NCBI RefSeq assembly: GCF_049723905.1
Contig: NZ_JBJKFD010000001.1
Coordinates: 310,001-374,000 of the forward strand
Reading direction: 5' to 3'
Length of the DNA stretch: 64,000 nucleotides
DNA from: G963665185 sp049723905
GTDB taxonomy: Bacteria; Desulfobacterota; Desulfovibrionia; Desulfovibrionales; Desulfovibrionaceae
Shown here one piece after another: positions 50,473 through 57,822 of this stretch (position 1 is the first letter of the stretch; each line of letters starts with the position of its first letter). The position numbers and the translations under genes were made by a program. The notes beneath the pieces were generated by a model. That model saw only the letters and a list, made by a program, of their open reading frames with translations. It searched no databases and was not told the DNA's origin.

Positions 50473-51900
50473 GTGAATTTCAATCCGGCACTTATTGTTC
50501 CCGAACTGTATTTGTTGCTGGTCATATGCGGCCTTTTCATCCAGAGCATCGCGGGTGAAGGGCGGACCGGCTATATCAAGTGGGTACCGGCTGCTGCGGG
50601 ACTGGGCGTGTTGGTCACGCTGGTTTCACAGAGTATGGGCGGAATCATGTTTTGGGATTCTTATCGGGTGGATGCGTTGTCCCAGTTTTTCAAGCTGGTG
50701 GTGGCCGTGGGGCTTTTCATCACCACGCTCAACGCGGTCAAGCAAAAGACCCTGCAGGAAGAACAACAGGCTGATTACTATTTGTTTTTGTGCCTGAGCG
50801 CCTGGGGCCTGATGCTGCTCTCTTCCAGCGTTGAACTGATCACCATCTATATTGCTTTGGAAATATCCTCCTACAGCCTTTACGCCGTGGTGCCGTTGCG
50901 TTCCAAAAGCAAGGCTGCTGCAGAGGCCGGTATCAAGTACATACTCTTCGGAGCGGTCGCTACTGCGCTGGCTCTGTATGGCTTTTCCTACATACTGGCG
51001 GCTCAGCACACCACGTATATAAGCCAGCTGGCTATGAAGGATTGGAGTTTTGCAGCCCAGCCCATGGCAGCACTTGGAATGCTGCTTTTTCTGGGGGGCA
51101 TGTTCTACAAACTGGCGCTTTTCCCATTTCATTTCTGGTGTCCGGATGTGTACGACGGCGCGAGCAATGAAACGGCTGCATACGTGGCTACACTGCCCAA
51201 GTTGGGAGCCGTGGTCATTCTTGTGCGGATGGCTGCCTTGCTGAAACCGGGTTTGGAGATAACAACCACACTGGCCGTTTTGGGCGCATTATCCATGACG
51301 TTCGGCAACCTGGCTGCTTTGGCTCAGGACGATATCAAGCGTCTGCTTGGTTTCTCCAGTGTTGCTCATGCCGGGTATATCATGCTTGGCCTGGTTTCCG
51401 GCACTGGAGAAGGGCTGGCCGCAGCCAGCTTTTACGTGTTAATTTACCTGCTTATGAACCTGACCTGCTTTTGGGTTATCTGCCGGATTGCCTCTGATGG
51501 ACGCAATCTCAAACTGGGTGATCTGGATGGTTTACACAAGCGGGCACCAGGACTAGCCTTTGTACTGGCTGTTTCGGCTTTTGCCTTGGTTGGCTTGCCG
51601 CCGACCGCCGGATTTATCGGCAAGCTTTACCTTTTGACCGCCGCCTGGAACCATGGATACAACTGGCTGGTTATTGTCGCAGCTGTAAACACTGCCATTT
51701 CCATCTATTACTATCTGAATCTTGTTCGCCACGCCTACACTTGTGACCAGAAAGAGGGAGCAGAGGTTGCCCCCATCGACCGCAATGCTGGATTCTTTGC
51801 CGTGGGTGGAGTGCTGGCCGCGATATTGTTAGTGGTGGGCTGTATGCCCAATACATTGTACACCATGGCTTTGGTCGCCGGAAAAGTCCTGCTGCCTTAG
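50473..51900 (+). CDS. nuoN: Complex I antiporter-type subunit NuoN
   Basis: 475 residues, GTG start with an AGGAGACGC ribosome site. About 14 membrane segments. Channel residues: Glu in YIALEISSYSLYAVV (about 135) and Lys in MFYKLALFPFHFWCPDVYDG (about 213). It is the last gene of the operon, followed by a strong terminator. Confidence 0.93.
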   Translation: MNFNPALIVPELYLLLVICGLFIQSIAGEGRTGYIKWVPAAAGLGVLVTLVSQSMGGIMFWDSYRVDALSQFFKLVVAVGLFITTLNAVKQKTLQEEQQADYYLFLCLSAWGLMLLSSSVELITIYIALEISSYSLYAVVPLRSKSKAAAEAGIKYILFGAVATALALYGFSYILAAQHTTYISQLAMKDWSFAAQPMAALGMLLFLGGMFYKLALFPFHFWCPDVYDGASNETAAYVATLPKLGAVVILVRMAALLKPGLEITTTLAVLGALSMTFGNLAALAQDDIKRLLGFSSVAHAGYIMLGLVSGTGEGLAAASFYVLIYLLMNLTCFWVICRIASDGRNLKLGDLDGLHKRAPGLAFVLAVSAFALVGLPPTAGFIGKLYLLTAAWNHGYNWLVIVAAVNTAISIYYYLNLVRHAYTCDQKEGAEVAPIDRNAGFFAVGGVLAAILLVVGCMPNTLYTMALVAGKVLLP

Positions 51901-51915
51901 TCTGCTTCTTGCAAT

Positions 51916-51953
51916 AAAAGCTCCTGCATCGAGTTGGTGCAGGGGCTTTTCTT
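51916..51953 (+). terminator. Terminator of the nuo operon
   Basis: Hairpin AAAAGCTCCTGCA/TGCAGGGGCTTTT with a short loop, followed by CTTATG. It closes the 11.6-kb operon. Confidence 0.85.
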
Positions 51954-52371
51954 ATGCTGCTCAATGGAAATGGCTCTATGATTCATTGATTGTTTTTATG
52001 GTCGGTTCGCTGTGTTCTTCCTCCCCATGGAGGTTCATTTAATGTATTTTCCTTATTCGCGTTTAACGGCACCAAATACCGATCCGGTATCTTTCAGTGT
52101 TTGATACCTTTTATGTCGTTGATGCGTAGCTTGAGCTTGTGGAGCAAGCTGGTGAGACAGTGCTTTTGTCGGTTGAGCGTCCTGACGATCACTTCTTGCC
52201 CCGTGGGGATGATCCCGTGAAGGAGGCCGGATGCAGCAAATTCCGTAAACTTGGCATATCCCAGGCGGTAGGTCTTGCTGCTGGAGTAAATGGGGCGGAG
52301 GAGGTGGCTTTGCCCAACCATACTCGGGAGTCTGACACGATATTATTTTCTTTATCAATGGAAAGTCGGTC
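51954..52371. other. Region between nuo and the ferrosome-type cluster
   Basis: No intact gene. The minus strand carries a degraded copy of the small protein family also found at 38.3-38.6 kb (see the pseudogene entry). The rest is AT-rich. Confidence 0.5.
52037..52321 (-). pseudogene. Second copy of the PDxYLVPL small protein family, interrupted
   Basis: From an ATG at 52,321 the frame runs 75 codons and stops in the middle of the conserved C-terminal end: IKGIKH, stop, then KIPDRYLVPL in the same frame. The copy at 38.3 kb has no such stop and ends PDWYLVPL. Loss of the end and the shorter middle suggest decay. The pair shares DNA similarity over at least the last 70 bases. Confidence 0.5.
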
Positions 52372-53085
52372 TCACTCTGGTGCCACCCAAATGGTGCGGG
52401 TTTGTTCCGGGCGCAGATAAATTCGCAGTCCGGAGGATGACTGGATAACACTATGGTTTTGGCCTCCATTGCCCAGACTACGTGCCGGAGAAACCCGCAC
52501 AAGCGTAATCGTGTCCCCCTCGTTAATTCCCTCTCCCTGAAGTAGGGTGACGGCCCTGTGGCCTCCCAGGAGCTTTAGGACCTTGAAAGGACGACCTGTT
52601 CCTGCCATGGCGAATTGAAGTCTTTTGCCACCGCATTCTCCCCAAATTTTGGCGGCAGTTCCTTCTGTAAGGCGAACCGTATGCCCCTTGACCAGGGCCT
52701 CGTATTGCATGGGAGGAAGCCTACGAAGCATTTCTACCCTATCGTTCTCCCGAAGGCCAAGGATGGCTAATCCTTTTTCAAGGCCGGAACCGCACACGAG
52801 TCCTTCAACATGACCGTGTTCACCAGGATGCATTTCCATAATTGGTGTTTTGTGGTCGTCGTCATGGTGGGCAATGACTTTGGATGCCATGCCTGCAGCT
52901 AGGATAACTTCTCCCAAAGGCCCGCGTACTCGAACAGGACCAGGTTCCACTTCTTCGTCCAAGCGAATTATAATGTCACCGGGATGCAGTCCCATCCGGG
53001 CAAATCTGTCGGCCAGATGAGGGGTGTCCATTTGACTGAGAACAAGATGGACCCCATAGGGGGCTTCATCCAACAACATGAGCAT
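52372..53085 (-). CDS. Protein with three FeoA-like domains, ferrosome-type cluster
   Basis: 237 residues without a membrane segment. The chain breaks into three similar beta-barrel (SH3-like FeoA) units, about 1-75, 78-155 and 160-237. Each has the pattern of a hydrophobic strand, a LGLxxGD-type turn (FARMGLHPGD, LAILGLREND, GINEGD) and a second strand. FeoA domains regulate iron transport through protein contacts (family knowledge). The gene overlaps the SCA-type ATPase upstream by 20 bases. A FeoA protein fused to an iron-related P1B ATPase operon suggests control of iron loading. Confidence 0.75.
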   Translation of the reverse strand: MLMLLDEAPYGVHLVLSQMDTPHLADRFARMGLHPGDIIIRLDEEVEPGPVRVRGPLGEVILAAGMASKVIAHHDDDHKTPIMEMHPGEHGHVEGLVCGSGLEKGLAILGLRENDRVEMLRRLPPMQYEALVKGHTVRLTEGTAAKIWGECGGKRLQFAMAGTGRPFKVLKLLGGHRAVTLLQGEGINEGDTITLVRVSPARSLGNGGQNHSVIQSSSGLRIYLRPEQTRTIWVAPE

Positions 53086-55309
53086 GAGGGGCGACTCCTT
53101 CTATGCCGGTGGTTATGGGGGCCAAAGAAAAGTCGATGTCGTCCGAAGGGATGGGGGCGCAGGTTTTCTTTGGGGGCTGAGGTTTCTTTGGCTGCGGTGT
53201 GGAACGATTCCGCATGGCAGCGTAACCGAGAATGCCTATTGTGCTGCCGTTGTGCAGAGCGGCGGCGGTTATAGCCGGGAGCTTGCCGGCACTGGCAAAG
53301 GCCAATATGAGTGAGTTGATGCTCACTGCAGACCACAGGCAATGTCGGAGTGTGGATTCAACTTTTTGGGAAACGGCTCGTGCCAGGGCAAGTCCTCCAA
53401 TGTCTTCGGTCATAAGGATAACTTGGGCTGATTCACGTGCCAGATCGGCTCCGGAAGGCATGCAGATGCCCACATCGGCACTGAGCAGGGCGGGTGCATC
53501 GTTTACCCCGTCTCCCACAAAGGCGACTTTGTGCCCCTGGTTTTGGAATCCTTTAAGGATGCGGGCTTTGTCTTCCGGCTTGAGCTCGGAATGCACTTCA
53601 TCCAGCTCGGGCAGTTGCGCCCAAAGCGCTTCTGCCGTGCGTTGGTGGTCGCCAGTAAGTACTACCAATCGGGTAATTCCCATGGTTTTGAGCTGCCGGA
53701 GCATATCACGGGCTTCGTGCCGCAGCTCGTCGCGTACGCCGATGATTCCGGCAAGTTGGTTGTTGCAGGCAACGTAGAGCAGGGACTTGCCATCCCCAAG
53801 CAATTTATCTGTTTGTTCATCGGCAGACGAACAATCGATTTGTTCGTCGTCGTGAATGAAATGTCGGCTTCCCACCAGAACTCTTACGTCACGTACATAG
53901 GCGGAAACGCCATGCGCGACGACAAAATCCACCTGGCTTGCCTCGGGCAACGGCAATTTGCGTTTACGTGCTTCCGCTACAACGGCATGCGCTACCGGAT
54001 GCGCGTAGTGCTCTTCCGCTCCGGCGGCCATGGAAAGAAAATCGTTTTCCGTCATGCCGTGAAGCGGAATCACGTCCGTGACGGCAAGCTGGCCTTTGGT
54101 CAAGGTGCCTGTCTTGTCGAAGAGGACCGTATCCACGCGTGCCAGCGAATCAAGAGCACTGGCACCTTTCAGAATCACCCCTTCTCGTCCTGCAACATAC
54201 ATGGCCGAACGTACTGCAACGGGAGTGGCAAGCTTGATGGCACATGAGTAGTCTACCGTAAGTACGGAAGCGGCGCGCGAGGCGTCGCCGGTCAGGGCGT
54301 AGATGCCGAGGCCCGCTCCGAAAGTAAGCGGAACCAGTTTGTCAGCCAGGGCCTCGGTTTGTCTTTGCGAGGTTGATTTGTCGCGCAAGGATTTTTTCAA
54401 GTAGTTGGAAATGCGTGCCATGCTGGTTTCCGAGCCGACCATTTCGGCGCGTACAACAATGCGTCCATCTTCGATTACGCCACCAGACAAAACGCTGTCT
54501 CCCGGCTTTATATGCACGGGTACGGACTCCCCTGTAACCGAACTCATATTTATAGAGGCTTCTCCGCGCATAACATCACCGTCTACAGGGACGAGTTCGC
54601 CCGGGCCGCAGACGACTTGATCTCCCACGGATGTCTGTTCGAAGGGAATTTTGCTCTCTACCTCGTCACGCAGAATCCGTACTTCTTCAACCTGTGGTTG
54701 GAGGAGATTTTTAAGAAGATCATTGGTTTTGTTTTCCGTGGAGTGTTCAACGTAGGCACCAAGCTTGAGCAGAGCCCCTACGGTATTCGAAGTAAAGTAA
54801 TCGCCACGCAGTAACGCGAATAACTTGGCCGTGCCGTCCAGTACTTCAATCTTAAGTCCTCTCTCGATAAGGGTCCTTACCCCATCTACTAATGTAGGAA
54901 GGGCCAAAAACCAGCTCACTCCGGCTTTGACAGGAAGCGGAAGGGCCGGAGTTGCAGCAGCTGCTGCAATATGTCCGGCAACATCCATGATATCCGGTCC
55001 GCTTTCCCGCTCCGGATCAGGTAGAAAAGCTTCACCTGGCAGGGTGTTCAGTGTGTGGAGGATCTGATTGTGGAGGGCTTCTGTGTTGTTTTGACCTGAA
55101 TGGGCCTGCGTAAACTCAATGATGATACTGGAGGCAAGACGATTGATCCGAACGTTCTGAACTCCAGGTTGGGATTCGATGAGGGCAGACAGATAGTCGA
55201 CATCCAAGGCCGGGTCGTGCAACAGATTGCAGCGCAAGCGTAAGCGGTGCGGGAGGCTGTGGACGATAGTGAATTTGTTTTTGGACTGCTGGGCGGGATG
55301 TCGAGTCAT
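53066..55309 (-). CDS. P1B-type ATPase with SCA membrane motif, FezB-like
   Basis: 747 residues. Residues about 10-75 form an HMA-like domain lacking CxxC and carrying an arginine motif, LPHRLRLR. Core motifs: TGESVPV (about 256), membrane motif SCAIKLATP (about 368) in the place of CPC, DKTGTLTKG (about 414), HP in AHPVAHAVV, and GDGVNDAPAL (about 641). The SCA-type membrane motif and the arginine-rich N-terminus match the P1B-6 class that includes FezB, the ferrosome ATPase (family knowledge). It would load iron into a membrane-bound compartment. It overlaps the small membrane gene upstream by four bases and the FeoA gene downstream by 20. Confidence 0.8.
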   Translation of the reverse strand: MTRHPAQQSKNKFTIVHSLPHRLRLRCNLLHDPALDVDYLSALIESQPGVQNVRINRLASSIIIEFTQAHSGQNNTEALHNQILHTLNTLPGEAFLPDPERESGPDIMDVAGHIAAAAATPALPLPVKAGVSWFLALPTLVDGVRTLIERGLKIEVLDGTAKLFALLRGDYFTSNTVGALLKLGAYVEHSTENKTNDLLKNLLQPQVEEVRILRDEVESKIPFEQTSVGDQVVCGPGELVPVDGDVMRGEASINMSSVTGESVPVHIKPGDSVLSGGVIEDGRIVVRAEMVGSETSMARISNYLKKSLRDKSTSQRQTEALADKLVPLTFGAGLGIYALTGDASRAASVLTVDYSCAIKLATPVAVRSAMYVAGREGVILKGASALDSLARVDTVLFDKTGTLTKGQLAVTDVIPLHGMTENDFLSMAAGAEEHYAHPVAHAVVAEARKRKLPLPEASQVDFVVAHGVSAYVRDVRVLVGSRHFIHDDEQIDCSSADEQTDKLLGDGKSLLYVACNNQLAGIIGVRDELRHEARDMLRQLKTMGITRLVVLTGDHQRTAEALWAQLPELDEVHSELKPEDKARILKGFQNQGHKVAFVGDGVNDAPALLSADVGICMPSGADLARESAQVILMTEDIGGLALARAVSQKVESTLRHCLWSAVSINSLILAFASAGKLPAITAAALHNGSTIGILGYAAMRNRSTPQPKKPQPPKKTCAPIPSDDIDFSLAPITTGIEGVAPHAHVVG

Positions 55310-55647
55310 GCCTTTTCCGTACTGCTTTTAAGTTTTTTACCTGTTTTGTTTTTGGGTGAGGCTGACGGATAGAGAGAATAATGCCAGACACTCAGTCCCA
55401 GTGCGGCAAATCCTGCGGCAACGTGAATCTTGCGTGCTGTACGGTTGCGTATGAATCCTGACACTGCAAGCACGCCCATGGACACGATCAGTCCGGTTTT
55501 GGCAAGCTGGCGGGCTTGGGTTTGCTCCATAAGGCATCCCTTCCCAAATGGAACTTTACTGCGCTGTTTACGGGCTGGAGCAGCTTGAGAGTTGTTGGCT
55601 GGCGCAGCAGTCTTTATCTGTTCTGAATCCTGTGGAGAGAGAGCCAT
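55306..55647 (-). CDS. Small membrane protein of the ferrosome-type cluster
   Basis: 113 residues from the ATG at 55,647, with AAGGAG 6 bases before it; a longer frame starts further upstream without a ribosome site. The first 45 residues are polar; then two membrane segments (about 52-70 and 75-95) and a Lys-rich tail. I do not recognise a family. Its end overlaps the start of the SCA ATPase, so the two are coupled. Confidence 0.65.
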   Translation of the reverse strand: MALSPQDSEQIKTAAPANNSQAAPARKQRSKVPFGKGCLMEQTQARQLAKTGLIVSMGVLAVSGFIRNRTARKIHVAAGFAALGLSVWHYSLYPSASPKNKTGKKLKSSTEKA

Positions 55648-55699
55648 GCTTGCTCCTTGCATGTTTTTTTTACGCCTTGGTAAAATACGAAAGCCGAAG

Positions 55700-55776
55700 A
55701 ATCCGGCAGGTTGCACTCATTGCCGTCCGTACGTGCGTTCAGGCCGAGGCCCGAACTACGTTCAACCTGCCGGATT
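55700..55776. repeat. 14-bp inverted repeat between ferrosome-cluster genes
   Basis: AATCCGGCAGGTTG at 55,700-55,713 and its exact reverse complement at 55,763-55,776, with a 49-base loop that itself holds a smaller stem (GTTCAGGCC/GGCCCGAAC-like). It lies between the small membrane gene and the YtxH-like gene. No T-run. It may stabilise or process the polycistronic mRNA. Confidence 0.55.
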
Positions 55777-55788
55777 GGAGGACCACGG

Positions 55789-56169
55789 TTATTCTTTCTG
55801 GCTCATTTCCGCCCGGATGTCGTTGATCTGTTCCTTGACCTCCTCAACACCACCCTGCAGGGCCGACCACACCTTTACAGCTCCGGAAACCACGGCTTTC
55901 TGTACGCTGGGGTTGGCCAGTACAAGGGCTACACCAGCCCCCACGGCAAGACCTTTCAGGTAGTTGGAGTCCTGAAAGTTGAGCCACCCCTGGGTTAGGG
56001 ACGAGGGCTGTGACGCCTGCTGGGGGAGTGTTTGCGGGACCTGCTGATAGGGCTGTGGATACAGGGGATTTTCAGCATAGCGGGGATCGTACGTGTTGTT
56101 GTACTTATAATCCGCAGGTTGAGCCGGTTGCTGCGCCACTGGGGGCTGTTGGTAATAATAGTCGCTCAT
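55789..56169 (-). CDS. Small YtxH-like membrane-associated protein
   Basis: 126 residues. The first 60 are Gln/Pro/Tyr-rich and disordered (YYYQQPPVAQQPAQ). The rest, from GLAVGAGVALVLANPSVQKA on, has a Gly/Ala membrane helix (about 72-88) and an amphipathic helix, as in YtxH-type proteins. It is close in layout to the 255-residue protein two genes upstream. Ribosome site AGGAG. Confidence 0.65.
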   Translation of the reverse strand: MSDYYYQQPPVAQQPAQPADYKYNNTYDPRYAENPLYPQPYQQVPQTLPQQASQPSSLTQGWLNFQDSNYLKGLAVGAGVALVLANPSVQKAVVSGAVKVWSALQGGVEEVKEQINDIRAEMSQKE

Positions 56170-56190
56170 GGCTTTCTCCTGAAGAGGTGG

Positions 56191-56580
56191 CTAGTTGCCC
56201 TTCTTGGTCTTGGAAGTTTTCGGGGCGGCTTCTTCCTTGATTTGGACAGGTGCCTCCACAGATGCGGCACGGGCTTTTCTCTTGTCCAAAGTTTTGTCCA
56301 CAAGATATTTTGTGCCCACTGTCACCCCGATCAGTCCGGCCAGGGAGAACAGTCCACCCAGGCCCAGAGCGCTTACAACTGCCGTTCCCGTGGCAGTGGA
56401 AAGACCTGTTGTTCCGGCTTCGCGAATAATGTCCTTTACGGCTTCTTCACGGCTGATTTGTTCTTTTTGTACCTTGCCGATGTTGCGGGCAGCGGACACG
56501 GTGGCTCCGACAATAGCTCCGGCAGCACCCATTGCCAGTGTTGCACGTGGGGCGATCCCGATAGGCGAATACTTTGTCAT
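56191..56580 (-). CDS. Gly/Ala-rich membrane protein of the ferrosome-type cluster
   Basis: 129 residues. Two glycine-rich hydrophobic segments, about 13-30 (TLAMGAAGAIVGATVSA) and 62-88 (GTAVVSALGLGGLFSLAGLI), separated by a charged helix; Lys-rich tail (about 100-129). The pattern of Gly-x-x-Gly membrane helices recalls proteins that shape or line small compartments (inference). No known family. It has a GGAGAA ribosome site and lies three bases after the 255-residue gene. Confidence 0.65.
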   Translation of the reverse strand: MTKYSPIGIAPRATLAMGAAGAIVGATVSAARNIGKVQKEQISREEAVKDIIREAGTTGLSTATGTAVVSALGLGGLFSLAGLIGVTVGTKYLVDKTLDKRKARAASVEAPVQIKEEAAPKTSKTKKGN

Positions 56581-56582
56581 GG

Positions 56583-57350
56583 CTATTTCTCCTTGGCGGC
56601 TTGCTCTTCCGCCTTGCGGTCTTCTTCAGCTTCACGTTCTTCGGCACTTTTTTCAAAAACACCCAAAAGACCGGACACGCCTCCGGCAATAGCACCCTTG
56701 ATGGTGTCGTTGGTCAGGAGCAGGGTCAACCCTGCGCCTATCAGCGCTCCTTTCCAAAAGTCGGTACTGGATGTTTGGAAAAAGTTGAGAAAACGGGACA
56801 CGTCCGGATTGCCTTCGGCCGCATCATTGATCAGCCCGTATAATTCTCCGTAGCGGTTTTCACTACGTTCTTCCGGCATAGTGGCAGCCTGTCCCTGGAA
56901 CTGAGGCTGCATGGACGGCTGCTGTGTGTACATAGGCTGCTGTGTGTACATAGGCTGCTGGCCGTATGGAGAGAACTGTGGCTGTGCATATGTAGGTTGT
57001 TGCATGGACGGGGCCTGGTAGGTTGTTTGGAAATATGGCTGCTGCATGGGTTGTTGGGAGGGAGGCTGTTGATACATGGGCTGGCCTCCAGGAACCTGGG
57101 CTTGTCCTCCTTGGTTTTCCCCCATGGCATAGAATCCTGCCTGGGGCTGGGAGTAGGCATATGCTCCTGGTGCTCCCTGGAATGGTTCAGCTCCTGGCAT
57201 CTGGGCGGAAAAATGCGGTTGGCCCATGTCTGGTCCTGCTGCGGAAGAGGGAGGCGTAGCCATAGGTTGCTGGTAGGGTTGCTGTGTAAAAGTTGCAGTA
57301 CCGCCATGTTCCATTTCTGGTGACGTAGCGGGTTGTTGATCTGTGCACAT
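56583..57350 (-). CDS. Pro/Gln-rich low-complexity protein with membrane tail
   Basis: 255 residues. Residues about 1-160 are almost wholly Gln, Pro, Met, Tyr and Gly, with near repeats such as PMYTQQ in tandem, clearly disordered. Residues about 175-215 are ordered and polar, then a Gly/Ala membrane helix (FWKGALIGAGLTLLL, about 200-214) and an acidic coiled coil at the end. Long Gln/Pro/Tyr tracts are typical of proteins that condense into droplets or matrices. It could make the surface or lumen of the organelle (inference). Strong AGGAGG ribosome site. Confidence 0.7.
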   Translation of the reverse strand: MCTDQQPATSPEMEHGGTATFTQQPYQQPMATPPSSAAGPDMGQPHFSAQMPGAEPFQGAPGAYAYSQPQAGFYAMGENQGGQAQVPGGQPMYQQPPSQQPMQQPYFQTTYQAPSMQQPTYAQPQFSPYGQQPMYTQQPMYTQQPSMQPQFQGQAATMPEERSENRYGELYGLINDAAEGNPDVSRFLNFFQTSSTDFWKGALIGAGLTLLLTNDTIKGAIAGGVSGLLGVFEKSAEEREAEEDRKAEEQAAKEK

Positions 57351-57361
57351 TTTTAGTCCTC

Positions 57362-57679
57362 CTATTGGGTTTTCTCACTCAAAACTGTATGGAGTTTTTC
57401 AACCAGAGCTGAAGCTCGGACGTCATCTTTGGTTGTTGCCAATTCTTCAAGAATCTCCGGCGCAATACGTTGCGGATCATACTCAATGACCACGGAACGG
57501 GCTGCCAGGTTGAGCCGGGTGTTGTTAACTCCTGGCGGGAGCTTTTTCTGCTCCCTGGCAATTTGCAGTGCCTGCTTGTCCATGGCGATTTTGGGATTGA
57601 ACTTTATCCGTATACGGCCTGGAATATGGTGCTTGACGCTTATGTAGCGCCGCAGTTGGGCAATGGCTGCAAAATCCAT
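57362..57679 (-). CDS. HMA-like arginine-motif protein, FezC-like
   Basis: 105 residues from the ATG at 57,679, with GGAGAG before it. The whole protein is one HMA-like ferredoxin fold with no CxxC. Its first strand ends in the arginine motif HIPGRIRIKF (about 18-27), and its third holds GVNNTRLNLAARSVVIEYD. The same motif opens both ATPases of this cluster. In the fez clusters, FezC is a small HMA-like protein with an arginine motif, needed for organelle formation (family knowledge). Call depends on that resemblance. Confidence 0.7.
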   Translation of the reverse strand: MDFAAIAQLRRYISVKHHIPGRIRIKFNPKIAMDKQALQIAREQKKLPPGVNNTRLNLAARSVVIEYDPQRIAPEILEELATTKDDVRASALVEKLHTVLSEKTQ

Positions 57680-57822
57680 ATGGCTTCTCTCCGAAAGTAA
57701 AAAGTTCCCTGAATTCAGTCCCCACACAATGGATTCGGAAAGCTGGAAGAGAGAGGGAGCGGTCAGTATCAGGGGATTTACTTATAAAGAGTGCATTGAC
57801 CGTCTCTTCCAACCTGTAGAAT

